7,485 bases of DNA from Actinomycetes bacterium (GTDB taxonomy: Bacteria > Actinomycetota > Actinomycetes > Actinomycetales > Microbacteriaceae), in NCBI GenBank assembly GCA_023386365.1, contig JAEWJX010000022.1:1-7485 (forward strand), given 5' to 3'. The position numbers and the translations under genes were made by a program. The notes under the pieces were generated by a model, which was given only the letters and a program-made list of their open reading frames with translations, searched no databases and was not told the origin of the DNA. Positions 1 to 5,988 of the stretch are shown here, piece after piece. Numbering within the stretch: the stretch's first letter is position 1; each line of letters opens with the position of its first letter.

Positions 1-54
1 CCCCCCCCCCCACCACCTCACAGCAAGTCAGATCATCCAACCGGGGGGGCGGAG
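1..54. other. Low-complexity 5' edge and leader of the first gene
   Basis: The window opens with eleven C residues, then about 30 bases of mixed sequence, then seven G residues (43-49) running into GCGGAG directly before the first ATG. No stop codon occurs in any forward frame here, so the end of an upstream gene cannot be placed. No -35/-10 promoter is recognisable. The C-run at the very edge looks like a read-end artefact rather than biology. In comparable pilus loci a pilin or platform gene would be expected upstream, but none can be seen. Confidence 0.6.
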
Positions 55-1464
55 ATGAAGAAGGTCGAACGCGCATCACTGATGCGACGGATCGCCGCTG
101 GCGCGCGCGCCGATGAGGGTATCTCCATCATCGAGGTCGCAGTCGCAGCCCTCGTCTTCGTGATCATCTCGGTCGGCGTGGCGCAGACGCTCTCGTCGGT
201 CGTGCGCCTGAGTGGCGACCAGCGCCACCGCGTCACCGCCATCGGGCTCGCCGCGAGCGAGCTCGACCTCGTGCGTTCCGTCGCCGACGCGTTCACCGTC
301 AGTGACCGCACCTACAAGACCGACGGCATCGGCACGAACCCGCCGCGGGTCGATGGCGTCGTCTACACGGTGGTGCGGGACGTCTCCTGGGTCAACAGCA
401 ACGGCATCGACATCTCCTGCCAGTCGGGGGGCGGATCCACGCTGCAGCTCATGCGTATCAACGTGCGCGTCAGCTGGGAGGGTCAGCTCGCCCACACCCG
501 CAAGGTGAGCAACGACACCGTGCTCTCGCCCAACCGCGCGATCGCCGATCCCACGAAGGGCACCATCGCGGTCTCCGTCCTCGATGCGGCGGGCGAGGGC
601 GTGAACGATGTCGATGTCACGCTCACCCCGACGCCGGCGGGTGTGACGGTGTACGACACCGACAGCGACGGATGCAGCTACATCGTCGGCGTGACGCCCG
701 GCACCTACGCGGTGTCGATCAGCAAGGCCGACCATGTCGACCTCGCGACGATGACCGCGACCCCGTCGGTCGGATCGCTCACCGTCCTCGAGGGTCAGCT
801 CACGACCGCCTCGTTCACCTACGACGAGGCCGCGACCGTGCAGAACCAGCGTCTCCCCGCAGGATTCACCGAGGGCAGCGTCTCCTTCCCAACCGGGGCC
901 GTCGATCAGTACATCTACACGGCCGCTTCGGTCACCCGGCCCTCCGCCACCAGCACCAAGCTGTTCCCGTGGGGTTCCGGATACCAGATCGTCCCCGGCG
1001 GGGGATACAAGACGGGTGCGCTCAGCTGCCTCTCGCCCAACCCGTCGGAGTGGGTCCCCGCGGGCACCCGAGGCCAGGGCGTGATCGTCGGCACCGGCGA
1101 CCTCGTGCCCGGCCAGACCGTCAGCGTCGCGGCGCCGTGGGCCGTGGTCACCGTCGTCACCAACAACGGAAGCGGAAGCGGCTTCCCGTCGGGAACTCGC
1201 TACCTCATCGCCGAACGCGCTGCTGCGGCGAACGGCGACCCCGGGTGCGCCAGCCCCGACGCCTCCACGCTCCGCTTCACCTCGGGCGCGGTCCGCAGCT
1301 CCACCTACCGCCTCGCGCTGCCCTACGGAACGTGGACGATCCGCTACAGCACGAGCAACACCGCCACGACGAGCGCGAGCGCGAACGGCATCACCGTCAC
1401 GTCGAACACCGGCACGACCGCCGTGGGCACGACGATCACCCTCGACCCGAGGCCCGTCCCGTGA
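55..1464 (+). CDS. PilV/GspI-like minor prepilin with beta-sandwich (carboxypeptidase-regulatory-like) domain
   Basis: This is a type IV prepilin, exported through the membrane and probably part of the pilus tip or priming complex. A 22-residue basic leader ends in ADEG, followed by ISIIEVAVAALVF: cleavage is expected after Gly22, with the conserved glutamate at mature position +5 (Glu27) and a membrane helix at about 23-45. Residues 46-165 form the pilin-like part. Residues ~168-255 look like a CarboxypepD_reg/Cna-B type beta-sandwich (a GTIAVSVLDAAGEGV strand pair, a DTDSDG turn at 201-206, then VTPGTYAVSIS). A further beta-rich tail (260-469) contains LFPWGSGY and LPYGTWTIRY and ends in TLDPRP. 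At 469 aa it is far longer than a typical PilV (~150-200 aa). Four cysteines (122, 207, 325, 398) lie outside the membrane. The ATG at 55 has a G-rich SD crowded against it; ATG 82 would leave a 13-residue leader. The last four bases overlap the next start. The pilin assignment is firm; the PilV label and the adhesin-like role are inferred. Confidence 0.88.
   Translation: MKKVERASLMRRIAAGARADEGISIIEVAVAALVFVIISVGVAQTLSSVVRLSGDQRHRVTAIGLAASELDLVRSVADAFTVSDRTYKTDGIGTNPPRVDGVVYTVVRDVSWVNSNGIDISCQSGGGSTLQLMRINVRVSWEGQLAHTRKVSNDTVLSPNRAIADPTKGTIAVSVLDAAGEGVNDVDVTLTPTPAGVTVYDTDSDGCSYIVGVTPGTYAVSISKADHVDLATMTATPSVGSLTVLEGQLTTASFTYDEAATVQNQRLPAGFTEGSVSFPTGAVDQYIYTAASVTRPSATSTKLFPWGSGYQIVPGGGYKTGALSCLSPNPSEWVPAGTRGQGVIVGTGDLVPGQTVSVAAPWAVVTVVTNNGSGSGFPSGTRYLIAERAAAANGDPGCASPDASTLRFTSGAVRSSTYRLALPYGTWTIRYSTSNTATTSASANGITVTSNTGTTAVGTTITLDPRPVP
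1449..1452 (+). promoter_or_regulatory. Ribosome binding site for the GTG-started PilW-like gene
   Basis: GAGG lies eight bases before the GTG at 1461, inside the end of the preceding gene. It supports the GTG start, which gives a compact 14-residue prepilin leader. No ATG lies in frame between this site and the membrane helix. Confidence 0.55.
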
Positions 1465-2183
1465 GCCGCCTCCGCGCGATCCTGCGCCGCGACGAATCGG
1501 GCATCACCCTGATCGAGCTCCTCATCGTCATGCTGCTGAGCGCCGTGATCATGACCGCCACGGTGGCGCTGTTCGTGAGCGTCGCGAAGAACACCACCCG
1601 CAGCGTCGACGTCACCCACAGCACCGAAGACGGCAGCAACGTCATGAACGTGATCTCCACCGGCATCCGTGCCGCGGTGCGCTACCAGGTCGCCGGTCAG
1701 GCTGAGCCGGCTCCCGCGGTGATGCCGGGGAGCACCTCGCAGAGCCTCACGATCGTGACCTACACCGACGCCGGCCCGACGTTCCCGGATCCGCTGATGG
1801 TGCGCTTCTCGGTGGATGCCGATCGCCGCATGATCGAGGAGCGGTGGAAGCCGCAGCTCGTCAATGGGTACTACGTCTACCCGATCTCGGGCACCGGTAC
1901 CCCCATCGGCGCTCCCTACTTCCGACGCGCCCTCGGCGACGTCGTGATGAACAGCGCGACCGAGAGCCTCTTCCGCTACTACTCGGGACCGTGCAACGCG
2001 GACGCGCTCACCTACGTGAACTCGACCACAGCCGTGAACACGTCTGACCGCAGCAAGGTTGCCTTCATCCGGTTCAACCTCAAGCTCCGGTCGGTGGGGT
2101 CGAACGAGACCGTCCAGCTCGACAACAAGGTGGGGCTCCCGAACATGGCGATTACTTCCAGCGAGGTGGACCTATGCGTGTGA
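1461..2183 (+). CDS. PilW/GspJ-like minor prepilin
   Basis: A 240-aa type IV prepilin. The leader (14 residues, rich in Arg) ends ..RRDESG and is followed by ITLIELLIVMLLSAVIM: cleavage after Gly14, Glu at +5 (Glu19), membrane helix at about 15-37. The rest is an extracellular globular domain of PilW character, with long mixed strands and an RFNLKLRSVG...VQLDN segment near the end, where PilW-family proteins usually have a similar strand. Only two cysteines are present, Cys178 and the penultimate Cys239, so a disulfide closing a C-terminal D-region-like loop is plausible. The start is the GTG at 1461, overlapping the upstream stop by four bases (GTGA); the frame stays open upstream, but that part is only a shadow of the first gene. 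The 3' end overlaps the next gene by 10 bases. Its expected partners are the two neighbouring pilins, by analogy with GspI-GspJ-GspK in type II secretion. The prepilin call is firm; the PilW orthology is likely. Confidence 0.88.
   Translation: MSRLRAILRRDESGITLIELLIVMLLSAVIMTATVALFVSVAKNTTRSVDVTHSTEDGSNVMNVISTGIRAAVRYQVAGQAEPAPAVMPGSTSQSLTIVTYTDAGPTFPDPLMVRFSVDADRRMIEERWKPQLVNGYYVYPISGTGTPIGAPYFRRALGDVVMNSATESLFRYYSGPCNADALTYVNSTTAVNTSDRSKVAFIRFNLKLRSVGSNETVQLDNKVGLPNMAITSSEVDLCV
2163..2170 (+). promoter_or_regulatory. Ribosome binding site for the PilX-like gene
   Basis: GAGGTGGA ends three bases before ATG 2174, and its GAGG core is about seven bases away. This favours 2174 over the in-frame ATG at 2183, which would form a TGATG junction with the previous stop but sit about 13 bases from this SD. 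Confidence 0.6.
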
Positions 2184-4087
2184 TGCGTCGTATCGGAGCC
2201 CGGCCCGGCGACCAGGGGTACGTGCTGCCCATGGTCATCGGCCTCGGACTCGTGATGGTGCTCGTGGTGACGCTCGCCGTCTCGACGATCATCGCCGGCT
2301 CGAAGAAGTCGTACTCGGACGTCGACTGGAACGCGGCGCTCGCCGCCGCATATGCCGGCATCGAGGACTACAAGAGCCGCGTCGAGCTGAACTCCGACTA
2401 CTGGGCGTACGCCAACGTGGCCTCGTCGTTCACCCCCGACGGCCTGGTCGTCACCCTCCCGCCCACGGCCAACCCGGCGTTCAACGTGGGAGAGAACGAG
2501 CCGTGGGCCTTCGTCCCGGGCTCGGACGACAAGGCCGAGTACCGGTACGAGGTCGACCCGTCCGACCTGCGTTCCTACGGGCGGGTGCTCGTGCGGGCCA
2601 CCGGGCGCGTCGGAGAGGCGACCCGTTCGGTCGTCGCCGAGCTACGTCGTGAGAGCTTCACGGACTACGTGTACTGGACCGACTACGAGGTCATGGACCC
2701 CGACATCTCGTCGACTCCGGCCTGCGCCAAGTACTACTTCTCGAGCCGCGCTTCCTCGTGCAGCATCCAGTTCGGCTCCAACGACAAGCTCTACGGCGAC
2801 ATCCGCAGCAACGACGCCTTCTACCTCACCTGCGGTGCCCGCTTCTACGGCCAGGTGCTGTCGGCGAGCACAGGGGCTGCCTACTACACGAACTCCACCA
2901 ACGGCACGGGCACCTGCTCGCTGGCAACCTTCCCCGGCAACACGACGATCCCGTCGGCACAGCCGAAGAAGGTTGCCAGCCAGGGTCTTCCCGACGTCAA
3001 CGTCAACCTCCGCAACGAGGCGTTCCCGTCGAAGACAGACTCGCCCGGCTGCCTCTACTCCGGCCCGACCGTGATCGTCATCGGCGAGGCGGCCGGCAAG
3101 ATGCGGGTGTGGTCGCCGTTCTCGCGCGCCACGCAGCTCAACGCCAACGGCACCGCCTTCACCGGCGCCGGCGTCAACACGCAGTGCGGCACACCGGGCA
3201 GCGCGACCGGCAGCCTCGGAAGTGCGGCCGGCGCCCTGGTCGACGTGCCCACGGGCCGCGTGGTGTACGTGCAGGATGTGCCGACCGATCCGGCGGACCC
3301 GAACGGGCTCCCGCGACTCGCGACGGGCGCGAACGCCGCCCCCGCCGGGTGGGTTCGGGCGACCTTCGACATGACCGTCGCGTCGAGCACCTTCAAGCCC
3401 TACCTTCCGCCGAACTTCACCTGCAACTACGACAGCGGCAACAAGAACCAGGGCTGGAAGCTCACCGGAACCACGTGGGGCTTCCCGGCGACCATCGGCA
3501 CCAAGACCGAGGCGACCCCCGACCACTCCACCAACAGCTACCCGGCCTACGGCTGCTTCAAGGGCGACCTGTTCACGAAGTCCACCGGCTCCGGGATGCG
3601 CGGTCTCATGACCCTCGGGGCATACAACAACGCCTACGTCATCGGTGACATCAAGCAGGACACCACGAACGCGGCCACCGCGATCGACATCCTCGGCATC
3701 GCCGCGCAGCGCCCGGTGTTCATCTGGAACCCGATCGCGACCGACGGAACGCTGATGCTCGGCACGGGCACGGGCAGCGCCAACATCGACCGTTCGATCG
3801 AAGCGGTGCTCGCGTCGACCGCGCACTCCATCCAGGTGCAGAACTACGCCAAGGGACCGACCACCGGAACCCGCACACTGCACCTCTATGGGAGCCTCAT
3901 CCAACGCTTCCGCGGAACCGTCGGTCGCGCATCCGGCGAGGGATACGACAAGGACTACCACTACGACGAGACCTTGAAGAAGGTGCCGCCGCCGAAGTTC
4001 ATCATCCCGAGCAAGTCGGTGTTCCAGGTGGCCCAGGTCGCCGGTGTGCCGCCCGCCTTCGATCCGAAGGGCAAGCCGGCGACATGA
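2174..4087 (+). CDS. Large PilX/GspK-like pilus-tip protein (no +5 glutamate)
   Basis: A 637-aa exported protein with a PilX_N-like N-terminus: a basic leader MRVMRRIGARPGDQG, then YVLPMVIGLGLVMVLVVTL, a membrane helix at about 16-40. If cut after Gly15, mature +5 is Met rather than Glu and +4 is Pro. Loss of Glu5 is the hallmark of GspK, which caps the pseudopilus tip. A helix continues to about residue 75. Residues ~195-230 (DKLYGDIRSNDAFYL..CGARFYGQVLS) have a strand pattern seen in DUF4900/PilX-like passenger regions. The C-terminal part (505-610) has ILGIAAQRPVFIWN, GSLIQRFRGTVG and then GYDKDYHYDETLKKVPPPKF, a signature I recall from prepilin-linked proteins of this kind. Eight cysteines (184, 196, 220, 248, 293, 338, 417, 461) suggest up to four disulfides. 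Most PilX proteins are ~200 aa and GspK ~300 aa, so this one is two to three times larger. It overlaps the previous gene by 10 bases and pilD by 4. A tip-cap role is inferred; adhesion is possible. Confidence 0.82.
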   Translation: MRVMRRIGARPGDQGYVLPMVIGLGLVMVLVVTLAVSTIIAGSKKSYSDVDWNAALAAAYAGIEDYKSRVELNSDYWAYANVASSFTPDGLVVTLPPTANPAFNVGENEPWAFVPGSDDKAEYRYEVDPSDLRSYGRVLVRATGRVGEATRSVVAELRRESFTDYVYWTDYEVMDPDISSTPACAKYYFSSRASSCSIQFGSNDKLYGDIRSNDAFYLTCGARFYGQVLSASTGAAYYTNSTNGTGTCSLATFPGNTTIPSAQPKKVASQGLPDVNVNLRNEAFPSKTDSPGCLYSGPTVIVIGEAAGKMRVWSPFSRATQLNANGTAFTGAGVNTQCGTPGSATGSLGSAAGALVDVPTGRVVYVQDVPTDPADPNGLPRLATGANAAPAGWVRATFDMTVASSTFKPYLPPNFTCNYDSGNKNQGWKLTGTTWGFPATIGTKTEATPDHSTNSYPAYGCFKGDLFTKSTGSGMRGLMTLGAYNNAYVIGDIKQDTTNAATAIDILGIAAQRPVFIWNPIATDGTLMLGTGTGSANIDRSIEAVLASTAHSIQVQNYAKGPTTGTRTLHLYGSLIQRFRGTVGRASGEGYDKDYHYDETLKKVPPPKFIIPSKSVFQVAQVAGVPPAFDPKGKPAT

Positions 4088-4911
4088 TGCTCATCATCGG
4101 AATCCTCGCGGCGGCATTCGGACTCGCGATCGGCTCGTTCCTGAACGTGGTCGCGTACCGGGTGCCCGCCGGCCTCTCGATCGTGCACCCCGCCTCGGCA
4201 TGCCCGGGGTGCGGCCACACCATCCGCGGGCGCGACAACCTGCCGCTGGTGTCGTGGATGCTGCTGGGCGGACGCTGCCGTGACTGCCGCACGCCGATCT
4301 CCGTGCGCTACCCGGCCATCGAGGCTCTCACCGCGGTCGCCTTCATCGGGGTGGCGCTGCTCTTCGGCGGCCAGATCGCGAATGCGTCGGGCACCGCCGA
4401 GCTCGTGGGCGCCGTGTTGCAGCTCCTCGCGTTCGGCTACCTCGCCGCGATCAGCATCGTGCTGTCGGCCATCGACCTCGACGTGCGTCGACTGCCCAAT
4501 GCGATCGTGCTGCCCTCGTACCTGGTGGCCGCAGCGCTCCTGGTGCCGGCGGCCCTGCTCAGCGGCCGCCCCGAGGCGCTCATCCCCGCGGCTGTCGGCA
4601 TGGTCGCGTCGGTCTTGTTCTACGGGATCCTCTGGGTCGTCGCTCCGGGCGGCATGGGCCTCGGAGACGTCAAGCTCGCCGGTGTGCTGGGGCTCTACCT
4701 CGGCTACCTCGGCTGGGCGCAACTTCTGGTCGGCGTGGGTGCCGCGTTCACGCTCGGGGGCGTGTTCGGGCTCGTGCTGATCGCGATCCGCCGTGCCGGG
4801 CGGAAGTCCACGGTGCCATTCGGGCCGTGGATGTTCGCCGGCGCGTGGGTCGGAATCATCGTCGGCGAGCAGCTTGCTCGCGGCTACCTCGACCTCATCG
4901 GCCTCAGCTGA
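4084..4911 (+). CDS. pilD: Prepilin peptidase / N-methyltransferase (PilD)
   Basis: An integral membrane aspartyl protease that cleaves prepilin leaders after the conserved Gly on the cytoplasmic face and N-methylates the new first residue. All landmarks of the bifunctional A24 family are present in 275 aa: an N-terminal GSFLNVVAYRVP segment (17-28), a zinc-binding pair of CxxC motifs (Cys40/43 and Cys65/68) with the typical RxPIxxRYPxIE stretch after it (about 69-80), the first catalytic Asp in IDLDVRRLPN (130-139, most likely Asp131), and the second in GLGDVKL (Asp195). About eight hydrophobic segments fit the fold. Keeping the Cys domain separates it from the short TadV/FppA peptidases of Flp pili, so methylation is expected. 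ATG 4084 overlaps the upstream stop (ATGA). GAAGGG at 4066-4071 is a weak, distant SD, so coupled re-initiation is likely; Met2 (4087) is an alternative start. Its substrates should include the three upstream prepilins. Confidence 0.96.
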   Translation: MMLIIGILAAAFGLAIGSFLNVVAYRVPAGLSIVHPASACPGCGHTIRGRDNLPLVSWMLLGGRCRDCRTPISVRYPAIEALTAVAFIGVALLFGGQIANASGTAELVGAVLQLLAFGYLAAISIVLSAIDLDVRRLPNAIVLPSYLVAAALLVPAALLSGRPEALIPAAVGMVASVLFYGILWVVAPGGMGLGDVKLAGVLGLYLGYLGWAQLLVGVGAAFTLGGVFGLVLIAIRRAGRKSTVPFGPWMFAGAWVGIIVGEQLARGYLDLIGLS

Positions 4912-4938
4912 CGAGTCGAGGACGGGAGAAGGAGAATC
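4912..4938 (+). promoter_or_regulatory. Intergenic spacer with strong Shine-Dalgarno for pilM
   Basis: This 27-base spacer is the only gap between genes in the operon. It carries AGAAGGAG at 4927-4934, a near-complete match to the anti-SD with AAGGAG four bases before the pilM ATG. It gives pilM independent translation initiation, unlike the overlapping neighbours. It is too short for a terminator, and no -10/-35 pair is visible. Confidence 0.8.
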
Positions 4939-5988
4939 ATGGCATCGACAATTGTGGGGCTCGACTTCGGTCGAGGGGTCATCCGTGCCGCCGAAGTACA
5001 AGGATTCGCGTCAGCGCGTCCGACGCTCGTGCGCTACCACCAGATCGCCGTCCCGCTGACGGCGATCGACCGCGGCGACGTGGTCGACAAGGACACCGTG
5101 GCGTCCGCGCTCAAGCAGCTGTGGACGCAGGCGGGCTTCAAGACGCGCAAGGTGATCGTGGGGGTGGGCAACTCCCGGGTGCTGGTGCGTGAACTCTCGG
5201 TTCCGCGGATGCCGATGAACCGCATCCGCGAGACCCTCCCGTTCCAGGTGCAGGACGTGCTTCCGGTGCCGGTGAACGAGGCGCTGCTCGACTTCTACCC
5301 GGTCATGGAGACCGAGGAGGAGGGGAACCCGGTCATCCAGGGTCTCCTCGTCGCGGCGGTGAAGGACAGCGTGCTCTCGACCGTCGAGGCCGTCGAGGCG
5401 GCTCGGCTCGAGCCCGTCGACGTGGACCTCATCCCGTTCGCCCTGCACCGGGCGATCGTGGTCGGGCCGATGGCTCAGGGTTCGGTCGCGCTCGTGCACA
5501 TCGGCGCGGAGACGACGATCGTGCTGATCGCCGTCGACGGCGTCCCGACCTTCGTGCGCATCGTGCAGAACGGCGGCGACGACATCAACCGCCAGCTGGT
5601 CTCCCGTCTGGGAATGGATGCGAACCAGGCGGAGCAGATCAAGCGCCGCTTCGGACTCGCGACCCAGGGCGCCGGACCCGAGCTGCGGCCGGCGTTCGAG
5701 GTGATCTACGAAGCGACCGGAGACCTCGTCGTCTCCATCCGCAACACCCTCAGCTTCTACCTGTCGAGCAAGCCGGGTGCGGCCGTGGAGCGCATCCTCC
5801 TCTCCGGGGGAGGTTCCGAACTGAACGGATTCGCGACGGCGCTGGCCGACGCCACCCGCATCCCGGTTCGCGCGCCCGCCCCGCTGGAGCGCATCGCGGT
5901 CGCGAGGACCGTCGATCAGGACCAGTTGACACTCGGAATCGCCGGCTTGCCTGTCGCCGCCGGCCTGACCCTCGGGAGTAAGGCATGA
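4939..5988 (+). CDS. pilM: PilM, actin-like cytoplasmic pilus assembly ATPase
   Basis: A 349-aa soluble protein of the PilM/FtsA-like actin superfamily, with no membrane segment and no cysteines. The nucleotide-fold landmarks are in order: phosphate-1 loop GLDFGRGVIRAAEV (7-20, Asp9), the inserted PilM-specific region with LPFQVQDVLPVPVNEALLDF (100-119), phosphate-2 region VALVHIGAETTIVLIAVDG (183-201), a NGGDDINRQL helix (211-220), and the adenosine loop ILLSGGGSELNGF (286-298). It should bind the PilN cytoplasmic tail in a surface groove and relay motor state to the membrane complex. The phosphate-2 strand reads HIG where family members I know have DIG, so His187 replaces the usual acidic residue; the codon is CAC, one base from GAC. 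The length is normal for the family. The start is fixed by AGAAGGAG four bases upstream. The 3' end overlaps pilN by four bases. Confidence 0.95.
   Translation: MASTIVGLDFGRGVIRAAEVQGFASARPTLVRYHQIAVPLTAIDRGDVVDKDTVASALKQLWTQAGFKTRKVIVGVGNSRVLVRELSVPRMPMNRIRETLPFQVQDVLPVPVNEALLDFYPVMETEEEGNPVIQGLLVAAVKDSVLSTVEAVEAARLEPVDVDLIPFALHRAIVVGPMAQGSVALVHIGAETTIVLIAVDGVPTFVRIVQNGGDDINRQLVSRLGMDANQAEQIKRRFGLATQGAGPELRPAFEVIYEATGDLVVSIRNTLSFYLSSKPGAAVERILLSGGGSELNGFATALADATRIPVRAPAPLERIAVARTVDQDQLTLGIAGLPVAAGLTLGSKA

Noticed and set aside
76..735. Antisense frame of 219 codons opposite the first prepilin
   Set aside because: Arg/Asp/His-rich composition with no recognisable motif; a shadow of the sense gene.
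672..1460. N-terminal extension of the PilW-like protein from an upstream ATG
   Set aside because: The extra 263 residues are Arg/His/Pro-rich and are the out-of-frame reading of the first gene. The GTG at 1461 with GAGG upstream gives a proper prepilin leader.
2642..3961. Long antisense open frame (439 codons) opposite the PilX-like gene
   Set aside because: High GC with G/C third positions leaves few stops on the opposite strand. The product is low-complexity (Arg/Gly/Val/Ala), matches no family I know, and the sense strand carries a clear exported protein.
2174..4087. Reading the PilX-like protein as a PilY1-type adhesin
   Set aside because: It has no beta-propeller repeats, and it has a short leader and helix like a pilin rather than a Sec signal peptide with a free mature N-terminus.
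4084..4911. TadV/FppA-type peptidase of a Flp pilus
   Set aside because: The two CxxC motifs and full-length fold mark the bifunctional PilD class, and PilM/N/O follow instead of Tad genes.
3961..5001. Antisense open frame spanning the end of the PilX-like gene, pilD and the start of pilM
   Set aside because: It crosses three well-supported genes, its product is rich in His/Arg/Asp/Glu as expected from a reversed GC-rich frame, and there is no sign of a domain.
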